In this document: in pieces, positions 22,782 through 34,575 of the stretch
Layout of the letters: the number at the start of each line of letters is the position of its first letter
Position numbering within the stretch: position 1 is the stretch's first letter
NCBI GenBank assembly: GCA_030247855.1
Contig: JAPDRN010000086.1
Coordinates: forward strand, 1 to 64,000
Length of the DNA: 64,000 bases
DNA from: Knufia peltigerae
Taxonomy: Eukaryota > Ascomycota > Eurotiomycetes > Chaetothyriales > Trichomeriaceae
Direction: 5' to 3'
Translations under genes and position numbers: made by a program
The notes under the pieces: generated by a model
What the model was told of the DNA's origin: nothing
The model's input: the letters and a program-made list of their open reading frames with translations, nothing else
The model's database searches: none

Positions 22782-23951
22782 TTACTGGATCGCATCTGGG
22801 ATCCCAGAATCTTCTCCGTGCATGTTCTTGAATAGGGGGTCCCAAACGGTACACGCACGTTTCGTTACTCGTCCATTGAGCAACGGAGGTTCTTCCAGTA
22901 GTAGTATTTTGTCCACGGAGCACTCTACCACCTGACCGGTGCGCGAGGTGTCGCTCAAGAACTCGTTGTATGCACGGACAATAGTCGCAGCTGGCGTCAA
23001 GCTAGGGTGGGGATTAGCCAGACAGTTTCTTGTACAATCGTCCATGAATGGGTTTCCGTTGACTTACCACTCGGGGCTCACAGCGTCGACCATAGCTTGC
23101 GGTATGATAGAGGTATGGACTATCCCTGGAAGCACAACATTGATGGAGATGTTCTCCTTCTATTTAACCATACACGGGTGGTAAGCCGAGACTTGAAAAT
23201 AAAAGGTGAGGGACTTTGGACTGGGCATTTGATACTCACCACTTTGATCACAGGTGCGACAGTGCGACAGAATTGCAGGACCTACAAGACAATTGAATCA
23301 ATGTTACAAACTCACTTGGCAACGAGGTATCTTGAGGATTGGGTTTGAACATACTGCAGCTTTTGCTCCGCAATATTCGGGATAACTGCTATGCGGATGT
23401 ACCGCTGCGATACTCGCCGTTGCCACGATGGTGCCACCTGGCGTAGGGTTCTGTCGCATGAAATGAATCGCAAGTTGTGTTCCATAGACAACGCCGAGAT
23501 AGTCGACGGTGGTGGTTGCGACGTCAGGAGCCGGAGGAATCTCCTTGCTGCCTCGATGCATGAGAATATAAATTGAGCTGCGGTCGACTATTCCAGCATT
23601 CGCCAGGAGAGCATCGAGTCGACCCCATTGCTCGAATACGGTGGCAAACGCTCTGGCTTGATCATCGTAGTCGCCGACGTTGCATTTTACAAAGATTGCT
23701 CGGTCGCCATGCTCATTTGCTAGCTTCTGACCGGCCTGCTCGTTCAGATCAAGACAGCCGACTTTCCAGCCTTTACTGAGCAAGTCCCGAGAGAGATCGG
23801 CACCCATGCCGGACTATTCGAATGTATAAGCATTGTATTGGCTTTAAGGGTTTGGGATTCAGCTTCGTAGGTCAGGATGGCTTGAACTTACTGCAGCGCC
23901 CGTCACGATGGCCACCTTACCATTTCCCGAGGCTGGTCCAGTGCTACCCAT
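22782..23951 (-). CDS. SDR, 15-hydroxyprostaglandin dehydrogenase-like
   Basis: Proposed complement(join(22782..23001, 23068..23159, 23240..23281, 23355..23813, 23892..23951)), 290 residues. Start MGSTGPASGNGKVAIVTGA; intron 1 is inserted inside the glycine motif, which reads TGAASGMG after splicing. LLANAGI, the Ser region VATASIAAVHPH and Y-x3-K in YCGAK complete the SDR active site. A 42-nt exon (VLQFCRTVAPVIKV) is followed by NVVLPGIVHTSIIPQAM. Five exons with consistent phases make this the most intron-rich cluster gene. The family oxidises secondary alcohols to ketones with NAD. It is paralogous-looking to the SDR at 29977. Substrate unknown. Confidence 0.82.
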
Positions 23952-24835
23952 GTTGTTGGCGATGGTATTACTCTCGTGACTCGTACTGGGTTCGCACGTT
24001 TGCAGACTGATTTTAATGAGAGGAACAAGTTGACAAACTGGTAGGAGTAAGCAGGGTATTCGGTATCGATGCTAACACAGCACTCTAGGTGTATCGATTT
24101 GTTAGTCCTTGTACTCTGCTATGGCCATGAATGACTGGCCGATCTTGTTGAATGCCCCCACAACATGGTCTCTGTGAGAGACACTCTTGATCCCGTCTTC
24201 CGCAATATCACACGGGTGTGCTCCAAGTCAGAAAAAGTACGAGGCGGAACTTGGAGTCATGGGGTCAGCAAGAGCCGCGGATGCAGCTGGCTACACACAG
24301 GCAAGTGGGGCACTTTGACCGGATAACGCTGCGGGGTGAGAGCGCGACAGATAGAGTGCAGCATCATGGCGGGGTGGCCCGGTGCCCTGCGAGTTGGAGG
24401 ACCGGTATTCAGTCTGGCATTCGAGACTGGGGCATTCTGCTTATGATAGAGTGGGTCTGTCATTCAGCTACCCTCTTGATTGTCGAGAATGTAGACGATA
24501 CCATAGCTATCTACTATGTAACGTGTAGTTGGCAATACTGGACACGGACTAGCACAAAAGGCCCTGCATATAGATGACTAACAAGCCCAACCATCAGACA
24601 TGGATGAGCTCTCGAGTGGATATTGCATCGGTGCCACAGAGTTGGCTTCTTCAGGCGATATAAGACAGCCTCGCAGTTCTCTTAGATCATTAACAGAGTC
24701 AGCTCCAGCACGCCAACCATACGGAACTCCAATCCTTATCGCCACCCGACTTGTTCTTGTTCTAGTGCGCTTAAGTGCCGGCTACTCGCGGAATCGATCA
24801 TCGCAGGCAGAGATCAAGGAGGGATCAAAGCGAAT
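23952..24835. promoter_or_regulatory. divergent intergenic region
   Basis: About 0.9 kb between the SDR (minus) and the double-ABM protein (plus), so both promoters lie here. No gene or clear operator was recognised. Confidence 0.4.
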
Positions 24836-25545
24836 ATGCCGTTCGTTCTATTCGCAAATGTCAACTTTGTTCCTGGCAGATATGACGATGTGAGAGAACT
24901 TTACTGAAATTCTGATATACACTGATATCGTTTTAGTGGCAGGCAGCATACGACAAGCTGGGGGCGTACGTGTGGGAAAAGGAGCCCACAACATTGACCT
25001 ATTACTTTGGGGTACCTTTGCAATATTGGACGCACAAGTCTGATACGACACACATGTTTGCCTTCGAGGTCTATGGAGAGCGCCACGACCTCTACACGAC
25101 CCATTTCAGTTCGCCCGCGATGCAAGATTTCCTGGCTGCGATTCCGGAGACAATGACCACCGGTCTTGACTTGAAGCATTATGAGGATGTCGGTGGCTTT
25201 CTGGATCGATTTGGTGATAAGCGCGAGTGTGAGCTCATGACCGATGTCCGTATCACTTGTCATGAAAATTCCAGGGACAAGGTACTGTCTAAACTCGTGA
25301 CGCTTGTCAATGGAATGAAGGACTCAGGGTCAGCAGAGGTCTACACACTGCTCGTTCTCAAAAGCCTAGACGACAATACTGGTGTGCGCTTCTATCAAAG
25401 GTTCAAATCGTGGCAAGCATCTACTACGTTCGCCCGAAATGAGCTAGTCCTTGACTTCTGGATGACCTCAAAAGAAGACATTGCCAGCATGGAGTCACAA
25501 AGCTACATCCCTAACGGCAAGGGCTGGCTGCACCGCGAGGACTGA
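24836..25545 (+). CDS. dimeric alpha-beta-barrel (double ABM-like) protein
   Basis: Proposed join(24836..24889, 24937..25545), 220 residues. Exon 1 encodes MPFVLFANVNFVPGRYDD and exon 2 continues WQAAYDKLGAYVWEKEPTT, joined in phase 0 over a 47-nt intron. The N-terminal half resembles antibiotic-biosynthesis-monooxygenase/ferredoxin-like domains (a short strand, a helix, TYYFGVPLQ, and a THFSSPAMQDF segment). The C-terminal half (about residues 125-205) repeats the same order of strands and helices (CELMTDVRITCHENSRDK onward), so the two halves may form one intramolecular barrel. Such proteins act as cofactor-free monooxygenases, isomerases or accessory factors. Placement among oxidative catabolic genes fits, but no reaction can be assigned. 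Confidence 0.72.
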
Positions 25546-26222
25546 AGAGCACTTCACTCGGCCGGTATTTTCTACGATAATTCTTGTCACCACATACAGT
25601 TCCTGGAAAAAGCTGAAGCTACTCTCCGGAAGAGCCTCGTTCTCCAACACGCTGAGAGAGTCAAATGTCAGGAAGAGTTAATGGCAAACTCCCCGCAGGA
25701 TACTCGGCTGTGGGAAACCAGTAACCTTTGCTCAAGCAGCCCAGTCCGTGGGATCTCTATATGACAAACAATTTAGCTAATGTGCATGTAGAGTCAATCA
25801 TTTCACCCTCGTTAGAACTTTTCTCTGAAGATAGTCCACGCCGTGAGCGGCTAGCACAGGCATGGGACCTCTCATCCTCTCTCGTGTGGAGTAATTGTCC
25901 TTCCTCCTGGACACCCGAGCAGGCTAGCTTTGATGGTTCCCCGGAAAACGTCTCCCAGACTTTGAGACTTTCTCCACATTTGTACCAGGAGCTGGCGACT
26001 ACTCGGACGCTCACGATGGGCCTTACAGTTTCTCCCCGTGGGGAATTTGCCAAGTCAAAAAGACCATAGGGAAAATGCAGGCTGATAGCAAGCAAAGCTT
26101 GGAGGGCTCAAACCCAGATTGAGGTAGATTGTTTGGTTACATATATCAGCGACACTACGCCACTGGCACAACGCTGTGAGTGTCACAACAACTTTCACGC
26201 TTTCGTTGGCCTCGCTAACATA
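25546..26222. other. intergenic, no gene seen
   Basis: Tandem spacer between the ABM-like gene and the MFS carrier, presumably the carrier promoter. Open frames on both strands overlap and have no family resemblance. Confidence 0.5.
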
Positions 26223-28050
26223 ATGTCTGCCTTGGAAGAAGAGAAGGGTGTTCACCTAGTCAACGAGTCCATTGGTGACTCTTCAAGCCCCGACATACCT
26301 GCTGTGATACCCCAAGATGATGCGCATGTCACGGTCAAAGTGTGGACGGTCGTGATGATTGTGAGTTGGCCTTTGAGGATCGTGCAAGTGTAACGCGCCC
26401 GGGATTAACAAAAAGCATAGATGAGCTGGGGTTATGGCCTGTCCTTTATCCCAGTTCCTTTCTTCGCTGCTGTCGGAGGCGAGGTTGCTGCCTCGATGGG
26501 TAAAGCGGGCGACAGCGCTTGGTTTATTCCTGCTTGGATCATCTCCATCACTACGGCTTTTATGATCGCTGGAGCCAACACCGACATGCTAGGCAGGCGA
26601 TGGTTCCTAATCGTTGGGCAAGTCGTCTGCTTTGCTGGTCATTTGGTGACTGGTCTTGCGAAGAGCAATCCACAGATCATAGCTGGCATGACCATCGAAG
26701 GTTTTGGTGCCGCTCTCTGTCAAATGGCAGCCTTCGCACTTCCAGAACTGCTTCCGAACAAGTGGAGGGCAATTGGAGTCGTCATGGCCGATGCGGTATG
26801 TTTGATAGAAGGCGTTGATGCCCCAGAATGATCACTAACAGACTATACAGGCTGTCTACTTGACCATCACCATCATTCCGGTGACAGCTCGATATGGTTG
26901 GTTCGCAGGCGATTGGCGAGCAAACTTCTACGCGGCTGCAGCCCTTCAAGCACTGTCTGCTGCCGGCCTCTTCTTCTTCTACTATCCCCCGGCTCATCCT
27001 CTGGGCATCTCTTTCCGCACTGCTTTCCGACAGCTCGATTATCTCGGCATGTTTCTCTTCGTGGCCGGAGCTGTACCAGTAATGGTTGGCATCGTCTATA
27101 CGGCCTCCATTCCCGCTAGCGATCCACGCGTTATTGGCACACTCGTTGCCGGATTTGTCATGCTCGTTCTCTTTGCCCTCTGGGAAAGTTTTGGCAATGC
27201 AAAGCACCCTCTCACTCCTCCTGCCATCTTCAGGAAAGGCTACGGAAGAGACTTCACAGCGCCGTGCATCGCTCTGGCCATCATCAACATGTTCTACTAC
27301 AGTTCGTCCATCATCTGGCCTACGATGATCAACGCATTCTACACAGCCGGTGGTCTACCATGGCAACGTGCAGCTGTCCTTTCACTTCCTCAGGGCCTAG
27401 CCATCACAGGCGGTGCCATGGGCCTGAGTTTCCTGGGACCCAAGATCAAACGCTATCATTGGCAGCAAACTCTTTCCGTCACTGTTATGGTGGTTTTTGG
27501 ATCGTTGCTGACTTTGGCAACCCCGAAAAATCTTGGTCTGATGTGCGCATTTGTCGTTCTATCATTGTTCGGATATGGCTGGGCTATCTACCTCTCTATC
27601 GCCTTCACACAGCTCGGAGTTGACCAGGAAAATCTCGGAATCTCAGGTGGTCTCAGCGGCTGCGTGCGTTTTGCTGGTGGAACAGTTGCTCAGGCTGTAT
27701 ACTTGACTGTTCTGCAAAACGACCTGGCCAAGAAGACACCTGCGTACGTGATGGCTGCAGCTGAGGCAGCGGGTGTACCCGCATCAAAGATAGCAGAGTT
27801 GCTCAGTCTCCTCGCGACTCCCGTCAATCTGGCAGAAGAGTTCGGGGCTGCTGTCGCCGGAGCCGTGGGAGTCGCACAACAGCATGCAGTTGCGCATGGC
27901 ATCAAGATGGTGGCTTTTACCAGCTTGGGATTTGGGTGCGTGGGCATAATTGCTTGCCTATGCTGTAGGAACATTGACGATCGCATGGACAATACCATTG
28001 AGGTCTTCCTCGAGAACGACGAGTTTGCGGACAGGAACAAGTTTCACTAG
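26223..28050 (+). CDS. MFS transporter, TRI12/siderophore-type (about 14 TM)
   Basis: Proposed join(26223..26360, 26421..26795, 26851..28050), 570 residues. A hydrophilic N-terminus of about 38 residues precedes many hydrophobic segments. The MFS motif A between TM2 and TM3 appears as GANTDMLGRRWFL. ALPELLPNKWRAIGV follows, typical of the drug:H+ antiporter-2 or TRI12 efflux type. Total length and segment count suggest 14 membrane spans, with a cytosolic tail. The two introns (60 and 55 nt) are phase 0. Family members export toxins, drugs or siderophores or move small molecules across the plasma membrane. In this cluster it may export a toxic intermediate or import the substrate; direction cannot be read from sequence. 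Confidence 0.9.
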
Positions 28051-28709
28051 ACGGGGTAATATAAACTACGTAGGATATACTGGTGGCTAGCAGGGCAAGG
28101 GCATAATAGGTGATGAGGCCTTGATAGTATATACATTCTTGTCTCTATTTTGCAACCTCATGTGTGATATCATGGCATTGTAAGACGCCATGCCTGTAAT
28201 GAATCTCCTCACACAAGGACTGGGTATCGTTCGTTGACCAGATGTGTTTGCGATTGGATACCAATTGTTATCACGATCGTCCAGTCTACTGGATATCCCT
28301 GTGCGCACTTAAGCCGGAATTTCTCTGAGACAGACAGTTCAAGAGGACTTTGCAGAGCTTTGACCCCTTGTATGTTCTCCCTTGTATTCAAAGTATTGGG
28401 CTTGGAAGTCTCTCAATGCTCTATATAGACCGCAGCGTCTCCACTCTCTCGCGAGCTGAGATCCTTCTCCGATATCTTCTTTTAAGCATAAGAGCCTTCC
28501 ATCTAGACCGTCTCACAGCAACTGGCCTTATCATTTCAAGGTATTCTGCTGAAATACTCAAGGCAAAACATGGTTCATGAAAAGCCAGACCATGACTTCA
28601 CGCATGACCAGTTTCGCTATGATGCAGAACCAAACCATCAGCTTGCGTTCTAAGGGCAAGACTGATATCAAGCATATAGCAACATACTGATCGACCGAGC
28701 GCATACATT
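28051..28709. other. intergenic, no gene seen
   Basis: AT-rich 3' flank of the MFS gene. No supported feature. Confidence 0.5.
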
Positions 28710-29188
28710 AGGATTTTGATCCTCTTCAAGAAACTCGACCATGTCAGCGATGGATTCTCCCACCGCCATTGGGAAACCACGCATGCCGATCTAGCTGGAG
28801 GATCTCCAAAGTGGAAACTATGTAAAGGACAGAGATATACGCAGATACACCAGACCAGGGCTTCAAAGCGAAGTAGGGGCTTCTGGAGCTACAGTCTTGG
28901 ACTTCAATGGCTGCTCGGAGGTTTGTGTGAAGGGCTGGGAAGATTGGCTTAACTTTCGAAGTGAAAGCCCTCAATGGAGGTCTTCCCTAGGCAAGCATAC
29001 ACCTGACGGTGCTACAGAGCGATGACTACAAAAATATCATGGACAAATATCATAATAACTTCTTGGAGGAACCCATCTGTGTACTTGTTGGTCGTGAGAA
29101 CATCATTTGTGGGAACGCAAATGCAGCAGATACAAAGGATGGTACTCCTGTCCCATGGACACAATCAAGGAATGGGGAACAATTATAG
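28710..29188 (+). pseudogene. EthD-like (dimeric alpha-beta barrel) gene relic
   Basis: Three consecutive stretches in different frames together resemble one EthD-family protein. At 28710-28849: ILILFKKLDHVSDGFSHRHW and HADLAGG. At about 28855-28980: TVLDFNGCSEVCVKGWEDWL. At 29021-29188: DDYKNIMDKYHNNF then EEPICVLVGRENIICG, ending in TAG. Between the first two pieces the frame shifts near 28850 without usable splice sites. Between the second and third there is a CTGAC...CTACAG acceptor-like signal but no good donor. No initiation exon was found. Most likely a degraded gene, although a gene with non-canonical introns or sequence errors is not excluded. EthD-type proteins are small oxidative-pathway accessories, fitting the surrounding cluster. 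Confidence 0.55.
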
Positions 29189-29976
29189 TCGACGCTCTTG
29201 TATAGTAAGCTGACCATAAAGTTAAACACATCAGCTATCATCGCGTTGGTGACGGAGCCACTACGGCGTCCCAACTACACACCATAGGAGACTCGGGAGA
29301 CTTCCGCAAGGAGCTTTACTAAGACCCATTCGTCTCTATGGATAAAGACAGACATCTATCCAAGCCAAGGTCCTCTTTCAGAGTGTTGAAAGATATGGAT
29401 GGTGGTGGATCTCTGACTGGGTCTGCAACAGGTCCGAAAGATGCGAGGCTGCTGGGGAAAAGGAAAACGTTAACCATACTTTTTTCTTCATCCCACACCC
29501 CCCAGTGCTAACTGGCTATCCAATGCATAGTTTCTCCTGAGCATACACAAAGATTCTCTGATCAGATGATCAGATATCCATAGTTGATCATAGGCCCTAA
29601 CTGCTGGACTCCGGTCAATTTGCACCCTGCGCTTCTCCTGTGCCGTGGCCTTTCCCGGCATGTTTCTACCAGACCTATTCCATACCTGGAAAGACACGGC
29701 TTGGAAGTTTGATGGCCCTTTGAATGAAAGCGCATAGGGGTATGATATTCCAGCGTTCTATCTTCGATACTGGAAACCCTACGTGGAATGCGCGAATACC
29801 AAGTGGACCTAGACCTTTGAGTTTCTATTCCATGGTACATGCTTTGTACGCAGTATCCTAAGATTGTGAGAATCTGTTCTGATCAGATCATCTGGACAGC
29901 CTCCTAGGCAATAAATCTGTTGTTGACCCGTCGCAAGAATCATTAGGCACGACGACTTGAGAAACAGGAGGGAGAG
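29189..29976. other. intergenic, no gene seen
   Basis: Spacer between the EthD-like relic and the SDR. It presumably carries the SDR promoter; nothing else was recognised. Confidence 0.5.
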
Positions 29977-30998
29977 ATGAGTTCAGTATCGATCGGCAGC
30001 AACAAAGTTGCACTGATTACAGGCGGAGGAAAGTACATGGGCGTTCCACCGAGTAAGATCGATGACTAACTCGATGGGCCGCCAGCAGTTTCAGGAATGG
30101 GCCTCGCAGTTGCGACTGAGCTGATCAAACGAGGAAGCTGGACTGTCCATCTCTTGGATCTCAATGTTGCGGCTGGTGCTGAAGTCATCAAAGCCTTGGG
30201 CCCACAGTCACATTTTCATCAGGTTAACATCGTCCGCTACGAAGAGCTGAGCACCGCATTTGACCGTGTCTTCTGTACCGAGAATCGGTTGGATTTCGTG
30301 TACGCCAACGCCGGGATCGTCGAACGATTCAACTTCTACGAGAAGCACGACCTGTCCAGCACGCCTCCAGAGCTGGACACGCGCGTGGTGGACATCAATT
30401 TGACGGCAGTCCTCACAACTTGTTACCTGGCGTTGCACTATTTTCGAAAGTCGCCAACCGAGCACCGTTCACTGGTGGCCACGGCAAGCTGCGGTGGAAT
30501 CTATCCTACGCCACAGACGGCCATGTATGCGGGCACCAAGCGTAGGTATTCATCGCAGGCAATGGTCCTTTTTCTCCCGGAGACTCACGCGTGGCTTCTG
30601 CACCGGCTAACATCACTTGTCCAGACGGCGTTGTGGGATTCATTCGGTCGATCGCGCCGAAATACCTTCAAGACGACATTCGTGTGAACTGCATATGCCC
30701 TGGCACGGTCAGAACTGGCTTGATCGAGCCTGAGGCATGGGAAACCTTTCCCCAGCAGTACTTCACACCAATTGAAGTCATCACCGACACGGTTTTGAAG
30801 CTGGTGGATGGAAACGACATGATAGATGCGTCGAGCCACGCGGTGAAGGCCGGCGAACTGTACGGAAGAGCGGTCGAAGTGATCTGTGATAACATTTATT
30901 TCAGGGAGCCGCCGCCCTTTTGTGATGAAGCCATGGCGCTTGTGCTAGGAGCCACCACCAAGGACGAAATCTTGAAAGTTGACAATTCCAAGACGTGA
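29977..30998 (+). CDS. SDR, 15-hydroxyprostaglandin dehydrogenase-like, with an odd N-terminal junction
   Basis: Best model join(29977..30052, 30095..30541, 30625..30998), 298 residues. Exon 1 encodes MSSVSIGSNKVALITGGG. Exons 2 and 3 supply MGLAVATELI, YANAGIVERF, the Ser region (VATASCGGIYP), Y-x3-K in YAGTK and GVVGFIRSIAPKYL. The difficulty is the first junction. The only donor-acceptor pair that keeps frame (GTAAGA at 30053, branch GACTAAC, TTTCAG at 30094) leaves extra residues KYMGVPPR between TGGG and MGL, disrupting TGxxxGxG. A donor at 30032 (GTACAT) would remove most of them but shifts the frame. So either the gene is damaged, the sequence has a one-base error, or splicing is unusual. 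The second intron (83 nt) is clear. Confidence 0.65.
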
Positions 30999-32104
30999 AG
31001 AGTGTGCATGATATCGTATCACAGTATGAATTGGCAGAAACCACGAAGATAATTGCTGAAGAGAGACGAGAATACGAACGATGTTTGCATGCGTACTTAA
31101 AGATGACTTATCCTGGGGGCAGAAATCGTCCGTATGAACCACATTGAGGAATATCGTGCCTTTGAAGCCTCGTTCAGTAAGCCACGAGTCTAGCTGACTT
31201 ACAATGTCTCCGTGTCTTAGGTACATAATCTGCGCCAGGCTCTCAGGGGCTGTTGCCCGGAGCACAACCTGTGGTCGTCAGCAGGTGATCACACCCGAAT
31301 TGCCCGCATATCTGAGTGGTGAGATGTGTCATCGGGTCTACAAAGGGTAGAATGTGGGAGGCAGGATGGAGTGATGGCTTTATGAAGCACCGCACTAGCA
31401 ATGCTAACGGCCATCTATCCGTAGATCTTCAATTTGCCATTGTCAAATATCTAGGTCCCAAGGTGAGTGACCAATACAGAAACACAATATGCAGCCCCCG
31501 GCTCATACGCTGATGAGATGGTCTCACAGGAGAATTGCTGATTGACAAATGATGGCTTCCAGGCTTTTTGTTCGATTTTGGACTTGTGATTAACTTGAGT
31601 GCTTCGCACGCTCATGTCCTTTGGGACGCTGGAGAAACTGTCCACGCACCAAGTCGATGGTTTCCTTAAGGTTACGGAATGTGCATTGAATGTTGATGTT
31701 GTGCTAAGACAAGACTAGATCCTACCAAATAGACTATTTCTTCCTGATGCTTCCCAGCCTTGAGATGGTATATCGAATTAACTCGACATAATGGTTATTG
31801 ACCTGCTCAGCCCTCTTGTTGACTTCCTAACCCCTTGCCCGAACCTAGGAATATCTCGTGAAACAAAAACCTCCCGGTCTACATCCCTCGAGGATCTATT
31901 CATAGATGCTGATGAACGGCTACTTCTCCGAAAACCCCTGACGCACGTGATGCCGAACGTGATCGCTTTAAAAGCAGCGAGCATTTGATATGGTCACCCC
32001 TCCTCGGTACTCACGATCTCTAAACTTCATCCAAACCTGCCCTGTGTGTATGGCAGGGAAGTCGTCATAACACGCGGTCTGCTTGGAAATGATGAGCAGT
32101 CACA
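30999..32104. other. intergenic with possible minus-strand gene debris
   Basis: Two minus-strand pieces look coding but could not be joined. The piece at 31590-31703 starts after a TTAG acceptor and encodes 37 residues including NLKETIDLVRGQFL, ending in TAA. The piece at about 31050-31271 follows a CTGAC...CACAG acceptor and includes RATAPESLAQIMYLRHGDI. A plus-strand segment near 31430-31461 ends at a GTGAGT donor. No complete gene results. The right part is the promoter of the regulator at 32105. Confidence 0.35.
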
Positions 32105-34317
32105 ATGCCTGGTCAGTCAATGAATAGGCAGGAGCCACCGGCCGAGAAAGTCCGCCAACGCATCTCGTTAGCCTGTAAATCATGCAGAAGCAAACGGGTT
32201 CGTTGTGATGGAGCACAACCGATTTGCCAGTCCTGCTCACAGAAAGGGTTTGTGTGTGAGTATCCATTCCGTGAAGACCGCCGCAAACCGCCTAGTCGTC
32301 GCTACACCGAGGCTCTCCTGGCCCGAATCAGATCTTTGGAGGACCAACTACAACGTCAAACACAATCTTCAGACTCGACGACGTCTGCGGTCACAGGTGA
32401 ATTACGAGACGAAATTGTCATCGAGACCGACGATTATCCTTCCGAATCAGAGGGGGAGAATGCCGGCGAATTTTCAGGACGAGATCCTGTTGATGACATT
32501 GCCGAAATGGTCGGCCGACTGAACGTAGGTGAAGACGGACAACTTCGATATTTTGGCTCATTGAGCAATTTCCATCTTCTTCGTGGACTGATGCGCCACG
32601 AAACCTCATCTTCCAACGAAGAAGTGCGACTTCGAGCATCAAATATGCTTCAAAAGTTAAATATCCCCTTTGAGATTCCGCTTGAACTTCAAGCAGAGCT
32701 TCTCGGCCTGTATTGGACTTGGCAGAACACCTGGCAATACGTTGTACATAAAGACGCCTTTCTACAGGAGTACAATCGAGGGCAAATGGGACGTTACTGC
32801 ACCCCACTCCTCATTTCCGCAATTTTCTCACTCGCAGCTCGCTATTCGGATCGTCCGGAACTACGAAGTGGTTCCCAAGATCCTAATACTGCCGGAGATG
32901 TCCTGGCAGAGCAGGCAAAGTTGATGCTATTCCATGAAGTAGAAGCCCCTACGACCAGCACGGTTCAAGCTGCGACCTTGATCGCCTTGAGAGAATTTGC
33001 CGTGAACAAAGAGGCATCTGCGTGGGTTCATATAGGGATGGCAACCCGCATGGCATACAACCTTGGCCTCAATCTCGACTGTCGCCACTGGGTTCGCCTC
33101 AAACAGATCTCCGAGCTAGAGGAAGAAGTCCGGAAGGTTGCCTGGTGGGGATGCTACCTCGTGGACAAGTTGACCAATATTGGTCTTGGTCGACCCAGTG
33201 CTATTCAAGCACATGATATTAGCATACCAAAGCCTTCTCTCATTCCCGAAATCGAATTCCAACCTTGGTGTGCTTCAGACCGCGGCCCGAGTATGGACCT
33301 CCCCCAATCGCGGATGGTGTCGAATAGCCATTATGCATGTGAATTGTTCAGCATTGTTTCTTACCCCCTGGATATCTTGTGAGTTTGCAACATCACGGTC
33401 GACGTCGTCTCTGCTAATGGTCATGACCTAGATATGCCCCAAATAGTCAGCTCTCTCATCATCAAAAGGAAACTCTCGTCTCTAGCACCGATATATCTTT
33501 GACGAACTTCCACAACACCCTCCCCAGCTTCCTTCGCATTCCAAACTCCTCAAATACCCCAGCTCTCCCGCATGTATACCAACTCCATTTACAGTACCAC
33601 GTTACCGAGATTCTTCTCCACCGGCCTTTCATCAAGCCACGAAAAACCGGTGCCAGCCCACTTGCGGCTATTGACGACTCAACAGGGCGATCCCATCTCG
33701 ATATCTGTCGAGCTTCCGCAGTCACCATCTCTGGCATCCTTCGGGCCTACAGGATACATTATTCTCTGCGATGTATCGTGATCTCGACTGTCCATTGTAC
33801 ATTTACAGCCTCAATCATCCATCTCTACGACACTACAAGTCTAGATCCGGGAATTCGAAGCACTGCCAAACGCCACCTTCAAATATGTATTCAAAGCTTA
33901 CTGGAAATGAATGTCCTCTGGGCCTGGAGTTCACGGGCACTCATAGCGCTACAACTACTGGCCAGGGAATGGCTCATGCAAATGAACTTGACGGAATTGT
34001 CGCACCCAGAGTTTTGGACTGTCTTGCGCAGCCTCGACCAAGCTATAAAAACCATCTCTCCAATCACCCCCACAACTAATTTGGATTTGGAGGGTGCACC
34101 ATCGACGGGCTCCTTCGAAGGTTCTTCGATCCTAAATTCAACTCAGCTTGACCGTTTGACGGAAGATTTTGTCGCTCTCGACGGGGGACTTGAGTCTCTG
34201 ACAGCCGAGGGGTTCAGTGACCAGATCTTCTTGAATTCTACTCTCGGTTTCGGTCACCTACCCGATTTTTCGTTTGAAGACCCTGTGTTGGACTGGCATC
34301 GGGACGCGACCTTTTAA
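32105..34317 (+). CDS. Zn2Cys6 transcription factor (second cluster regulator candidate)
   Basis: Proposed join(32105..33378, 33432..34317), 719 residues. The zinc cluster is CKSCRSKRVRC then C-x2-C-x6-C (residues about 24-51), followed by DRRKPPSRRYTEALLARIRS and a short coiled coil. A fungal_trans region covers roughly residues 190-420, with LGLYWTWQNTWQYVVHKDAF and IGMATRMAYNLGLNLDC. The 53-nt intron (GTGAGT...CTAG) joins DIL to YAPNSQLSHHQ in frame, within the usual ILYAP region. The C-terminus is acidic with many Leu/Phe, as in activation domains. Linker similarity to the regulator at 19879 suggests paralogy. It converges with the nitrilase gene, about 260 bp apart. Confidence 0.9.
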
Positions 34318-34575
34318 TATTTCATTAATGGAACATGCGACCCGGTCCACCTGGGTTTATCTACCTAACCAGGATTCAGAACGGCAGCCCCGTTTTGACA
34401 ATTAGAGAGATCAAGTGCTACCAAGCCCACCATTAGACATTGGAGATATTTCATTGATGGCACTATGTAAGCTCGGATTTCGAAGGGTTCTTGACACCAA
34501 TCATCATCGAGTGTGAAGATAGTGCATTGAGATATATTTGGAGGAGACTTGGGAATACGTTGCCACTGTCTTTGT

